64,000 bases of DNA from JAOZPE01 sp964601275 (GTDB lineage: Bacteria; Krumholzibacteriota; Krumholzibacteriia; JAJRXK01). The notes below the pieces were generated by a model that was given only the letters and a program-made list of their open reading frames with translations, did not search any database and had not been told where the DNA came from. Where the stretch lies: contig CAZRMV010000009.1 in assembly GCA_964601275.1 (NCBI GenBank), positions 62,001 to 126,000 on the forward strand, read 5' to 3'. Of the stretch, positions 6,945 through 15,368 are shown one piece after another (position 1 is the stretch's first letter; the number at the start of each line of letters is the position of its first letter). Both the position numbers and the translations under genes were made by a program.

Positions 6945-9488
6945 GTGAACCATCGCCGGTTGTCCTTCCTGTCCCTGGTCCTGGCCGGGGTTGCGCTGGC
7001 CGGGATCGGGCCCGTCCGTGCGGCCGAGAGCGCGCCTTCCCGGGTGTTGCACCTGGGGCCGATTCCCTTGGCCGCGGCAGACGCGGTCGACGGGGCGCTG
7101 GCGCCCTCGCAGGAGCTGGTCTGCGAGATCGATCCCTCGCGGGTCGTTCCCGCCGCGGGCGAGGCGGTCCGGTTGGGTCCGGGCCGTCCCTTGCGCTGGA
7201 AGGAGGTGGCCTTTCCTCCGGTCGTCCTGGAGACGGAGGGGGTTCACTGGATCGCGGTCGATCTGGAGTGCTCCCGCCATGGGAACTACCGCTGGGAGGT
7301 CGAGAGCGAAGGCAAGGCCACCCTCTTCGTCGACGGGGAGCGCACCGAACCGGGCCCGACGACGCTCGGGCGGGGCCGCTATCACATCCTGCTGCGGGTG
7401 GAAACGGCTGCGGCCGGAAAGGGCGACGAAGACGACGAAGGCCCCTTGAAGCTGGCGGTGAGCGGGGACGAGGCGGAAGGCCTGCGGTGGTCCCTCAAGC
7501 CCCGGTGGCCCCCGGCCCGCTACGGTCGCATGAGGGAACTGGTCCGGATCTCTTCGGTCGCGGTCTCGGAGGGCGGGCGCTTCGTGGCGAGGGTCCTCAG
7601 CCGGCGCGCTCCCACCGGGGACGGGCGGGAATCGATCTTCGGGATCTTGTCCCGGCAGGGAGAGGTGGTGGTATCAGGCCCCCGGGGAGACTCCCTGCGG
7701 CCCCTCTTCTTCACCGACCACGGAAAGGAACTCGTCCTGCGCCGGCCCGGCTCCGGCGGCGTCGACCTCCTGGCGTGGCCGGTGTCGGGGGGAAGCCCGA
7801 GGATCCTGGTCCGCGGCGAGCGGAGGCTTTCCCTGGTCCGTTCCAGTGCGGATGGACAAACCCTGCTCCTGGTCTCGGCAGAAGGCGCGAAGCCGGAAGA
7901 GCCCGCGCCCGACGACCCCATCCACCAGGCGCAACTGCGCGTTTCGATTCCCGACTACGAACCCGGCGATATCCTCCACCTGCTGGATGTCCGGTCCGGG
8001 ACGCGGCGTCAGCTGACCTTGCCGGGAGATTGCGTCATCGAGGACGCCATCTGGATGCCCGAGGGCGGCGGAGTGCTCTATATCCGCACCCTTCCTTGGG
8101 CGGAGCGTCCGTGGTTCGTCAGTGAGATCCGGGGGCTCGACCTGGCGACCGGGCGCGATTCCCTCGTCCACCGCTTCGTCGCGGGATGGGAAGTGCGTCC
8201 GGACGACCTCGCCCTCTCCCCGGACGGAAGGGAACTGGCGTTCACCGGTCCGCCCGAGGAGATCGGCCCGGGCCATGCCGAGCACAATGTCTACAACCGG
8301 AGCCTCTACCTCCTGGACCTGACCACCGGAGAACGCCGCCGGATCCGCCTGGAAGAGGGCTGGTCGTTCAATGCCACCCACGATTTCCATGCCCTGCGCT
8401 GGCTCGACCGGGACACCCTTCTCGCCGTGGTCGACGCGGGCAGCTCCCAGGAACTGGTGAAGATCCTGCGGGGCCGGAAGAAGTGGCAAGCCCGTTCGTT
8501 GCCGACCGCGGGCGAGATCTTCGGCGCGGTGGCGTTCTCCGAAGATCTCAGCGCCGCGGCCTACGTGGGAATGGGCAGGGATCTGCCCCCGAAGCTGCAT
8601 CTCTTCGATCTCCTCCGGGAAAGGGATCTTCCGCTGGAAACGCCCAACCGGTCCCTTCCGTGGATCCTGGCCCATCCCCAGGACGCGTCGTTCCGGGGTG
8701 AAGGGGGAGAAACCATCGACGCCTGGTGGTACCCGCCCTCGGGATTTCCCGGAGAGGGTCCTGCGCCCCTCATCGTCTACTACTACGGCGGAGCGTCGCC
8801 CACCCTGCGCGCCTTCAACACCACGCACCAATGGCTGTGCGCCAACGGATATGCGCTGCTGGTGATCAACCCGCGGGGAGCCTACGGGTGGGGCGACGCG
8901 TTCGCGGACTGCCACGCCGGCGACTGGGGACCGAAGGCCTCGGCCGACATCCTCCGGGGCGTGGAGGTCTTCCTGACGGCCCATCCTTCGATCGACGCAG
9001 GCCACGTCGGGATCTATGGGGGCTCCTACGGAGGGTTCATGACCGCGTACCTGCTCACCCGCACCGACCGCTTCACCGCCGCGGTCGACTACTACGGGAT
9101 TTCCGACATCACCTCCTACTGGGGCCAGGGCTCATGGGGGCCCACCTATGGAGACATGTCGGTGGGGGGACGGCATCCGTGGGACGACCGCGAGCTCTTC
9201 GTCGACCGCTCGCCGATCTTCCAGGCCGATCGCATCACCACTCCCTTGCTGCTTCTGCATGGACTGGCCGACAACAACGTGCGGTCGGGGGAATCGCGAC
9301 AGTTGTTCACCGCGCTGAAGATGCAGGGTCGACCGGTGGAAATGGTGCTCTTTCCCGGGGAGAACCACGGGATCGCCAGCACCTTCAGCGTGCAGACCAC
9401 CCAGAGGGAGATGATGCTCGACTGGTTCGACCGGTGGTTGCGGGAACTTCCCCGGGCCTGGGAGGATCGCTGGGAGACCGGCGAGTGA
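6945..9488 (+). CDS. Secreted S9-family (prolyl oligopeptidase type) peptidase
   Basis: An 847-residue exported serine peptidase of clan SC. The GTG at 6945 follows GGGGGAG at 8 bases and begins a signal peptide (VNHRRLSFLSLVLAGVALAG...AAE). The N-terminal two-thirds is a beta-propeller with WD40/PD40-like blades (for example LALSPDGRELAFTG). The C-terminal alpha/beta-hydrolase domain carries the triad: Ser694 in GGSYGGF, Asp776 in HGLADNNV and His808 in GENHGI. Family knowledge says such enzymes cut short peptides, often after proline or with dipeptidyl specificity; the exact subtype (DPP, acylaminoacyl or prolyl) cannot be fixed. The peptide transporter OPT lies two genes downstream, which fits a peptide-scavenging role. 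Confidence 0.92.
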   Translation: MNHRRLSFLSLVLAGVALAGIGPVRAAESAPSRVLHLGPIPLAAADAVDGALAPSQELVCEIDPSRVVPAAGEAVRLGPGRPLRWKEVAFPPVVLETEGVHWIAVDLECSRHGNYRWEVESEGKATLFVDGERTEPGPTTLGRGRYHILLRVETAAAGKGDEDDEGPLKLAVSGDEAEGLRWSLKPRWPPARYGRMRELVRISSVAVSEGGRFVARVLSRRAPTGDGRESIFGILSRQGEVVVSGPRGDSLRPLFFTDHGKELVLRRPGSGGVDLLAWPVSGGSPRILVRGERRLSLVRSSADGQTLLLVSAEGAKPEEPAPDDPIHQAQLRVSIPDYEPGDILHLLDVRSGTRRQLTLPGDCVIEDAIWMPEGGGVLYIRTLPWAERPWFVSEIRGLDLATGRDSLVHRFVAGWEVRPDDLALSPDGRELAFTGPPEEIGPGHAEHNVYNRSLYLLDLTTGERRRIRLEEGWSFNATHDFHALRWLDRDTLLAVVDAGSSQELVKILRGRKKWQARSLPTAGEIFGAVAFSEDLSAAAYVGMGRDLPPKLHLFDLLRERDLPLETPNRSLPWILAHPQDASFRGEGGETIDAWWYPPSGFPGEGPAPLIVYYYGGASPTLRAFNTTHQWLCANGYALLVINPRGAYGWGDAFADCHAGDWGPKASADILRGVEVFLTAHPSIDAGHVGIYGGSYGGFMTAYLLTRTDRFTAAVDYYGISDITSYWGQGSWGPTYGDMSVGGRHPWDDRELFVDRSPIFQADRITTPLLLLHGLADNNVRSGESRQLFTALKMQGRPVEMVLFPGENHGIASTFSVQTTQREMMLDWFDRWLRELPRAWEDRWETGE

Positions 9489-9576
9489 TTCGGTCGGGCG
9501 ACCCCGCCGGGGAATCGAGCGCCCCGGGAACCGGGCACACCCCCCGGCGGATTCGGTGTCGAACGGGAGTGGATGC

Positions 9577-10254
9577 ATGACGAGGATCTTTCGTCCCGAG
9601 GAACTCTCCATCAGCGAGCGCTACAAGCTCATGACCGCGGGGATCGCCCCGCGGCCCATCGCGCTGGTCTCGACCGTTTCTCCCGGGGGGCGGCTGAATC
9701 TGGCTCCCTTCTCCTACTTCACCGGTCTGGGTTCGGAGCCGATGACCCTGCTCTTCTGTCCCGCCAACGATCGGCAGGGCGAGGAGAAGGATACCCTGGC
9801 CAACTGCAAGCCCGCCGAAGAGGGAGGCTCCGGGCAGTTCGTGGTGAACGTGGTGGTGGAAGACTACCTGCGGCGCGCGGTGGCGGCGGCCGAAGCCCTC
9901 CCGCGCGGGGAAAGCGAGTTCGACTTGAGCGGTCTGCGACCGGCGCCCTCCATCGTGGTGCATCCGCCCCGCGTGGCCGAGGCTCCACTGGCGTTCGAGT
10001 GCCGGACCCTCCAGGTGATGCGGTTTCGTCCCGGCGCGCCGTCCGGGGCGAATCTGGTGATCGGGGAGGTGGTGTGCGTCGTCGCCGAGGACGGTCTCTT
10101 CGATGAACGCCTCCACCTGGATGAGGATCGGCTCCGGCTGGTGGGGCGGCTCGGCGGCCTCGAGTATGCGCGGGTGCGGGACCGTTTCACCCTGAAGCCG
10201 GGTCGGGCCGCGCTGGAGGGGGAGGATGAGCCCGGGAACGGCCCACCCCGGTAG
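9577..10254 (+). CDS. Flavin reductase-like (flavoredoxin family) protein
   Basis: A 225-residue FMN-binding split-barrel protein of the flavin reductase-like family. The characteristic N-terminus is ITAGIAPRPIALVST-like (here MTAGIAPRPIALVSTVSPGG), followed by NLAPFSYFTGLGSEPM and FVVNVV segments that line the flavin site. An inserted acidic loop (EEKDTLANCKPAEEGG) is present. The ATG at 9577 is preceded by GGGAGTGG. Family members reduce flavins or use bound FMN to transfer electrons; the partner here is unknown. It lies between an S9 peptidase and an OPT transporter on the same strand, with 88- and 112-base gaps, so operon membership is uncertain. Confidence 0.86.
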   Translation: MTRIFRPEELSISERYKLMTAGIAPRPIALVSTVSPGGRLNLAPFSYFTGLGSEPMTLLFCPANDRQGEEKDTLANCKPAEEGGSGQFVVNVVVEDYLRRAVAAAEALPRGESEFDLSGLRPAPSIVVHPPRVAEAPLAFECRTLQVMRFRPGAPSGANLVIGEVVCVVAEDGLFDERLHLDEDRLRLVGRLGGLEYARVRDRFTLKPGRAALEGEDEPGNGPPR

Positions 10255-10366
10255 GAACGCTCCGCCGCCAGGTTTTCGGTTGCTCCCGTCTGGGCCTGGG
10301 ATCAATATCGCGAACGCGAACCCCCCCGGTCTTCACGGTATTCCACCGGTCCACGAGGAGTCTCCC

Positions 10367-12310
10367 TTGAGCGACATCGAACCCTACGTCCCCTCCCAGA
10401 CGAGTCTTCCCGAATTCACCCTGGTCGCGGTGGGACTGGGCCTGGTGCTCAGCCTGATCATGTGCGCGGCGAACATCTACGTGGGGCTCTACGCCGGCAT
10501 GACGGTCAGCGCGGCCATTCCCGCCTCGGTGATCTCCATGGGGGTCCTCAGAGGCCTCCTTCGGCGGGGAACCATCCTCGAGAACAACGTGGTGCACACC
10601 ATCGCCTCCTCGGGCGAGAGCCTGGCCGCGGGCATCATCTTCACCGTTCCGGCCATCGTGCTCCTGGGCCTGTGGACCACCTTCAACTACTGGGAGACCA
10701 CCCTGATCGCCATGGCCGGTGGGGTCATGGGCGTGGTGATGATGATTCCGTTGCGCCGGCCCATGATCATCGAGCAGAAGGAACTGGTGTTTCCCGAGGG
10801 GGTGGCCTGCGCGGAGGTCCTCAAGGCCGGCGATCGCGGCGGTGAGGACATGAAGGGGATCTTCACCGCCCTCGGATGGGGGATGCTCTTCAAGGCGATG
10901 GTCTCGGTGGTCGGTCTGTTCAAGGGAACGGTGGAATGGGGATTCCGGGTGGGGAAGACCGGGATCTACCTGGGCACCGACGTGTCTCCCATGCTGACCG
11001 CGGTGGGATTCATCGTGGGTTGGGAGGTCTCGCTCCTGGTGTTCCTGGGTGGGGCGATCGCTTTTGTGGGAGCCCTGCCGTTTCTGGCCTACGGCATCGA
11101 CTTCGGGGGAGACCCCGCCGCGGCGTTGATGGGGGTCTGGGACTCGCAGATCCGCTACTTCGGCATCGGGGCGATGGTGGTCGCGGGCATCTACTCGATC
11201 ATCCGGATCGCGCCGAGCATGGGCAACGCCCTGCGTACCGCGATGCGGGGGGTGAGGGGCCTGGAGGACAGTTCGAAGTTGCCCCGAACCGAGCAGGGAA
11301 TCACCGGCCGGACCCTGGCACTACTCCTGGTGTTGAGCATGGTGCTCAGCCTCATCGTGTACTGGGTGATGACCCACAGTCTCAGCACCACCGCCCTGGC
11401 CGGCGTCCTGATGTTCATCCTGGGTTTCTTCTTCGTGGCCGTCGCCGCCTATATCGTCGGGCTGGTGGGCTCGAGCAACAGCCCGGTGTCGGGAATGACC
11501 ATCTGTACCGTGCTGTTCACCGCGGGCCTCCTGCTGGCGCTGGGTTACACCGGGAAGGCGGGAATGCTGGCCACCTTGGGAGTGGCCGGAGTGGTGTGCA
11601 GTGCGGCCAGCACCAGCGGGGACATCTGCCAGGATCTGAAGATCGGCCACATCGTCGGGGCGACCCCGCGGGCCCTCCAACGGGGAGAGGTCCTCGGGGT
11701 GATGATTCCCGCCTTCATCATCGCGCCGACCATGACCTTGCTGCAGAAGGCCTACGGCATCGGTGAGCCCGCCCGGGCGGGAGCCACCGCCCTCAAGGCC
11801 CCTCAGGCGGTGATGTTCCAGAAGCTGGTCGGCGGCATCTTCGGGAGCGGAGAGGTCATCCCCTGGCACCTCGTGCTCATCGGGGCGGGGGTCGGAATCG
11901 CCGCCATCTTGATCGACCGTCTCTGGCTCGAACCCCGCGAGAGTGCGTTCCGTTTGTACGCCATGCCTCTGGCGGTGGGGATGTACCTGCCCTGGACGGT
12001 GACCTTTCCCATCCTGATCGGCGGAGCGATCTACAAGTTCGTGGACGACAAGAGCCGCCAGCGAGGCGATGACGACGCCACCCGCCAGAAGGTCATCCAC
12101 CGCGGTCTGCTCTTCGGGAGCGGCCTGGTGGCGGGAGAAGCCATCGCCAGCATCCTCATCGCCTTCTTGATCATCTCCCACGTGAAGATGCCGTGGATGT
12201 CGGCGAGCTGGATGGCCGGGGGGCTCTGGCTCGACCTCCTTTCCCTGGCCGGCCTGGCGGTCATGATGTGGATGCTGGTGAAGAAGGCCCTGGGGAACCA
12301 GAAACCCTGA
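10367..12310 (+). CDS. OPT-family oligopeptide transporter
   Basis: A 647-residue inner-membrane transporter of the OPT superfamily, which imports short peptides (or metal-chelate substrates in the YSL branch). The family signature NIYVGLYAGMTVSAAIP is near residue 40, and about 14-16 hydrophobic segments follow, including the conserved ESLAAGIIF and SGDICQDLK regions. The start is the TTG at 10367: GAGGAG (10355-10360) is 6 bases upstream, and the protein then begins LSDIEPYVPSQTSLPEFT just before the first helix. The longer frame starting at 10226 overlaps the previous gene and adds an unlikely tail. The length matches bacterial OPT proteins. The nearby secreted peptidase suggests peptide uptake. 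Confidence 0.92.
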   Translation: MSDIEPYVPSQTSLPEFTLVAVGLGLVLSLIMCAANIYVGLYAGMTVSAAIPASVISMGVLRGLLRRGTILENNVVHTIASSGESLAAGIIFTVPAIVLLGLWTTFNYWETTLIAMAGGVMGVVMMIPLRRPMIIEQKELVFPEGVACAEVLKAGDRGGEDMKGIFTALGWGMLFKAMVSVVGLFKGTVEWGFRVGKTGIYLGTDVSPMLTAVGFIVGWEVSLLVFLGGAIAFVGALPFLAYGIDFGGDPAAALMGVWDSQIRYFGIGAMVVAGIYSIIRIAPSMGNALRTAMRGVRGLEDSSKLPRTEQGITGRTLALLLVLSMVLSLIVYWVMTHSLSTTALAGVLMFILGFFFVAVAAYIVGLVGSSNSPVSGMTICTVLFTAGLLLALGYTGKAGMLATLGVAGVVCSAASTSGDICQDLKIGHIVGATPRALQRGEVLGVMIPAFIIAPTMTLLQKAYGIGEPARAGATALKAPQAVMFQKLVGGIFGSGEVIPWHLVLIGAGVGIAAILIDRLWLEPRESAFRLYAMPLAVGMYLPWTVTFPILIGGAIYKFVDDKSRQRGDDDATRQKVIHRGLLFGSGLVAGEAIASILIAFLIISHVKMPWMSASWMAGGLWLDLLSLAGLAVMMWMLVKKALGNQKP

Positions 12311-12331
12311 GAACGCCCAAGGAGAATGCCC

Positions 12332-12600
12332 GTGTTCGTCGTCCGGTTCCGTTGCCCTTGAACTCTTCGGGCTTGGATTCTCGCCGGATCGCTGGTCCTT
12401 TTGGGAGGACGCGGGAACGACCAGACGGTCCAGCCCCCGCCTTCCACCCCCGCCGACACCGTTCGGTTGCAGATCACCCAGGACATCCAGATGCTGGGCC
12501 AGGGCGATTTCGCCCGCCTGGAGATCTACTCGGCCGGGGTTGTCTCCCAGTCGATCCTGCTCCTTGAGACCCCCGGAGGGGGCGCGGCTGGCCGGCGTCG
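12332..12600 (+). pseudogene. Decayed lipoprotein gene remnant
   Basis: AAGGAG (12319-12324) is followed after 7 bases by a GTG at 12332 and nine codons ending in an in-frame TGA at 12359. In the same frame the sequence then reads as a lipoprotein leader, RAWILAGSLVLLGG, with Arg where the lipobox Cys is expected (CGC instead of TGC, one base change). A plausible mature N-terminus follows (GNDQTVQPPPSTPADTVRL), then ITQDIQMLGQGDFARLEIYS. The frame has no stop before it runs antisense into the next gene. Two or three lesions in one short frame suggest a dead gene. A chance reading of GC-rich noncoding DNA is the main alternative. Confidence 0.35.
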
Positions 12601-12609
12601 AGAGCGCGG

Positions 12610-12960
12610 CTACCCGGCGTCGAGGACGTCTCGCACCCAGGTGAACGCGGCCACGGTTCCCGGCATTCCCAGGACGCTGGCGCACACCGCGACGGTCTGC
12701 TCGATCTCCTCGGCGGAGATTCCCAGGGACAGCGCCTTGCGGGCGCTGGCGTGGACGCTGCCTTCGCGGCCCGCGCCGATGCTGACCGCCAGCTTGATCA
12801 GGCGGCGGGTGCGGGCATCCAGGGGTCCGGCGTTCTCCTCGGCCTGGTGCATCAGATCCCAGGCTTGTCCCAGCTCGGGATAGCGTTCCACGAACGCCTG
12901 GTACTTCCGGGGGGCCTTCTTGAGGGTGGGGGCCTTTGTGTCCTTGTTCGCTGCGCTCAT
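12610..12960 (-). CDS. Carboxymuconolactone decarboxylase-family protein without the CxxC
   Basis: A 116-residue alpha-helical protein of the CMD/AhpD-like family: the core LDARTRRLIKLAVSIGAGREGSVHASARKALSLGISAEEIEQTV is a clear match to the conserved helix pair. In thiol-active relatives this region contains a Cys-x-x-Cys followed by His; here the Cys positions are Glu and Ser (REGSVH), though His71 is kept. The AhpD-type peroxidase chemistry is therefore unlikely, and a decarboxylase-like, structural or unknown role is possible. The gene is monocistronic-looking and transcribed away from the NapD-like gene's 204-base downstream gap. Confidence 0.82.
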   Translation of the reverse strand: MSAANKDTKAPTLKKAPRKYQAFVERYPELGQAWDLMHQAEENAGPLDARTRRLIKLAVSIGAGREGSVHASARKALSLGISAEEIEQTVAVCASVLGMPGTVAAFTWVRDVLDAG

Positions 12961-13164
12961 GATCGACTCCGTGGTGGGTTCAGGAAACAGAAGGAATGCG
13001 CCGGGTTTCGCGTCCTCGCCGCGGCATCCGCGGGCGGGTCGGCGACCGACCCCGCAAAGATACCGGTTCCGTCGCTGTGGAGCCAGGTCGGGAACGACCG
13101 GTCAAGATCCTCCCCCCGCGCCGGGGAGCGTGGAAGAAGGGAACCCGGTCGGCGGACCGCCCGT

Positions 13165-13413
13165 TCATGTCTTCGCGAAGCGATCCTCCCCTTCCGCATG
13201 GGAAGGGAAGATGGCGAGGACCCCGGGGATCTGCTCGAGGATGTACTCGTTGAGACGATCGATCTGCAATGCATCATGCGCCTCGGCCACGATGACGATG
13301 TGGGTTTCCCGGTGGAGCCCGTAGGGGGTGACCTTGGGGATCTGGCGCAGGAGCTCCACGACGTCCTCGGCTTGCTTTGGCCTTACCTTCACGATGCAAC
13401 TGGTGATCAACAT
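13165..13413 (-). CDS. NapD-family chaperone-like protein
   Basis: An 82-residue ferredoxin-fold protein resembling NapD, the cytoplasmic chaperone that binds the Tat signal peptide of the periplasmic nitrate reductase NapA. The pattern is a first strand MLITSCIVKVRP, a helix AEDVVELLRQIP, the strand ETHIVIVAEA, then IDRLNEYILEQIPGVLAIFPSHAE, which matches NapD's beta-alpha-beta repeat and its final GVL hallmark. The ATG at 13413 follows GGGGAGAG; a longer frame to 13539 adds unrelated residues. No napA lies in the window. A Tat-exported [4Fe-4S] protein is encoded 6 kb away in the same respiratory island and could be the client, which is inference. Confidence 0.7.
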   Translation of the reverse strand: MLITSCIVKVRPKQAEDVVELLRQIPKVTPYGLHRETHIVIVAEAHDALQIDRLNEYILEQIPGVLAIFPSHAEGEDRFAKT

Positions 13414-13582
13414 CCCACTCTCTCCCCAGATCTCGAGGCGGGAGAAACGCAGCGGTTGCACAGTCGCCCACTTCTGCAGTGGAAAGGAATCATGCTCCGT
13501 CTCTCCCGCCTCTCGATTCCTGGATCCCCGCGCGCTCACCCTCCCTCTGCCCGTGATCTCCGGAAGCCCGGTGGCTGGGATC

Positions 13583-15112
13583 CTAGAACTTCACCGTGAA
13601 CATGAACTTGGTTTCCCACGCGTTCACGCGGTGGTTGTTGTTGCCCAGGATCAGGAAACCCGCCCCGTCGTCGGGCATGAAGACGCCGCCGCGCAGGGTC
13701 AGGGTGAGGTTCTGGACCAGGGCCCAATCGATACGGCCGTCGATCTCCTGGCCGAGCTTGTTGGAGGACTCCGGGTCGATGACGGTGAAGTCATCGGTGG
13801 GGTCATTCGGGGTTCCGTTGTCCTCGACATGCCAACCGTGCACCGCCTCGGTCGCGGCCAGGTAGGTGTACGATCCGAAGAGCTTCCACTTGGGGTGGAT
13901 GCGCCACAGGGCGTTGAGCTGGAACAAGGTGGTGTTCTCCAGTTCCCGGTAGCCGCGGATGTTGGGCGCGCCCAGGCCCTGGGGAGTGATGCCTTCCTCG
14001 TCGGGCATGATGGAGTCTTCCCAGACCTCGGTGATGTAGAAATAGCCGGAGGTGCGCAACTTGTTGATGTTGCCCTTTCCGCCGGTGACGTCGTCGTCGC
14101 CGCTGCCCATGCCGAAGATCCCCCCGATATTGAACTTCGGCGAGAGATCCTTGTTGAGCTTGAGGTAGAGGTTCCACCCCTGCAGGTCGCCGTTGTTGAT
14201 ATCGTTCATCTGTCGGGCGTCGATGGTGGTGCGGGTGATGTTGGCGGTCTTCTGGACCTTGTCCTGTCCAAAGAGCAGATCGGCCTCGAGGTGTCCGGTC
14301 CAGCCGTGGTCCTTGTCGTTCAAGTCACCGGAAAGGCCGAAGGCCCAGAGGTTGGTGACCATCGGGGCGAATCGCGAACGGAAATAGTTGAGGTTGTTGG
14401 GGAGGTAGCTCACCCCGTCGTGATAGCTGTCATCGACGTAGTACATCCCGAAGAGCGAGTAATCGAGTTTCTTCAGGGAGTTCTTGTAGACGAGGTTCAG
14501 CATCTGCGCGTCCCCCCCGTCGATGACCACGTTTCCCGCATCGTCGGTGATCTTGTTGTCACTCAGTCCGTCGATGCCCTCGTTGACCTTGGCGTAGTTC
14601 AGGAAGAGGTGGTTCTCCCAGTCGGCCTGGATGCCGTCCAGGTTGTTGTCGAGGACCATCTTGTTGCCGAGGCTGTAGTTGATCCGGCCGACCCGGACGT
14701 GCAGGCGCATGTCCGCGAGCCGTACCAGGGCGTAGGCCTGGTCGACGTGCATCAGGAAGTTGGTGTCCTTGAAGTCGAAGAGCTGGCTGCCGCTGCCGGG
14801 CACCCGGCCTCCGGCGCGATCCACAGTGCGGTCGGCGTTGTCCACGCCCCACCATCCCTGGCCGATGTCGAAGCGGGTGACCGCGGTCAGGTATTCGTTG
14901 GCGTCGAAGCTGAGCTTCAGACGCAAGACCTGGACCGTGTAGTTGTCGTTGTAGTCGCTGGCCCCGAACCGGAAGGTCTTCTGGGACTGGAACGAGGCGT
15001 TGTAGACGCCGCTGTAGTGGAACTTCTTGGCCAGGTCATCGGCCGATGCCGCGCTGCCCGCGAGGAGCAGGATGAGAGCCAGCACTCCCAGGGCCGTGAG
15101 CCTTCTCGACAT
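13583..15112 (-). CDS. Outer-membrane beta-barrel porin (alginate-export/AlgE-like)
   Basis: A 509-residue exported barrel protein. The signal peptide is residues 1-24 (MSRRLTALGVLALILLLAG...ASA), and the protein ends in NAWETKFMFTVKF, a C-terminal Phe preceded by alternating residues as barrel assembly requires. Repeated strands with aromatic girdles and Asp/Asn-rich loops (for example DQAYALVRLADMRLHVRVGRINYSLGNKM) resemble the AlgE-type porins often found beside multiheme cytochrome operons. It is headed by a good sigma-54 promoter and sits just downstream of an NtrC-type regulator gene, so its expression probably depends on that two-component pair. The likely role is passage of a respiratory substrate or product across the outer membrane; the substrate is unknown. 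Confidence 0.8.
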   Translation of the reverse strand: MSRRLTALGVLALILLLAGSAASADDLAKKFHYSGVYNASFQSQKTFRFGASDYNDNYTVQVLRLKLSFDANEYLTAVTRFDIGQGWWGVDNADRTVDRAGGRVPGSGSQLFDFKDTNFLMHVDQAYALVRLADMRLHVRVGRINYSLGNKMVLDNNLDGIQADWENHLFLNYAKVNEGIDGLSDNKITDDAGNVVIDGGDAQMLNLVYKNSLKKLDYSLFGMYYVDDSYHDGVSYLPNNLNYFRSRFAPMVTNLWAFGLSGDLNDKDHGWTGHLEADLLFGQDKVQKTANITRTTIDARQMNDINNGDLQGWNLYLKLNKDLSPKFNIGGIFGMGSGDDDVTGGKGNINKLRTSGYFYITEVWEDSIMPDEEGITPQGLGAPNIRGYRELENTTLFQLNALWRIHPKWKLFGSYTYLAATEAVHGWHVEDNGTPNDPTDDFTVIDPESSNKLGQEIDGRIDWALVQNLTLTLRGGVFMPDDGAGFLILGNNNHRVNAWETKFMFTVKF

Positions 15113-15185
15113 GAGCTTGCCTCCTGTGGGATCCCGTGAAGCCGCGAACGCCAGGGGGCGGTCGGGCGATACGAGGGGCTCCTAC

Positions 15186-15200
15186 GCAGGAGCTGTGCCT
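15186..15200 (-). promoter_or_regulatory. sigma-54 (-24/-12) promoter of the porin gene
   Basis: On the minus strand the 15 bases read AGGCAC, AGCTC, CTGC against the consensus TGGCAC-N5-TTGC: the GG and GC are exactly 10 bases apart and 13 of the key contacts agree except the first base and one T. The predicted start is near 15174, 62 bases before the porin ATG. The adjacent gene encodes a GAFTGA-type activator. Confidence 0.68.
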
Positions 15201-15208
15201 CCATGGAT

Positions 15209-15226
15209 CTGTTGCCATGTCAACAG
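15209..15226. promoter_or_regulatory. Dyad beside the porin promoter
   Basis: A perfect 6-bp inverted repeat, CTGTTG-N6-CAACAG, centred about 43 bases upstream of the predicted sigma-54 start. It is a candidate protein-binding site. It is closer than typical enhancer sites, so a repressor or second regulator is possible. Confidence 0.45.
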
Positions 15227-15258
15227 GTTGTCTGGTATCCGTCGCTTCGGCGGGCGAT

Positions 15259-15278
15259 CCTGCCGACATCCGGGCAGG
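15259..15278. promoter_or_regulatory. Candidate upstream activator site for the porin promoter
   Basis: A perfect 6-bp inverted repeat, CCTGCC-N8-GGCAGG, centred about 94 bases upstream of the predicted sigma-54 start. That distance is typical for sites bound by NtrC-type activators, and the activator gene is next door. Confidence 0.42.
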
Positions 15279-15368
15279 GAGCTTCGGCAGCGGGAGCCGC
15301 TTCCGCGGGGCTTGGGTAACGGTGAGGGGAGAGCGCGGTCGGTCGCCGCGGAGAGCCGCGGGGGCGTC

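Noticed and set aside
11321..12685. 454-residue frame antisense to the OPT gene
   Set aside because: Composition is Gln/His/Gly-rich without domains, while the OPT protein on the other strand is a full family match with its own ribosome site.
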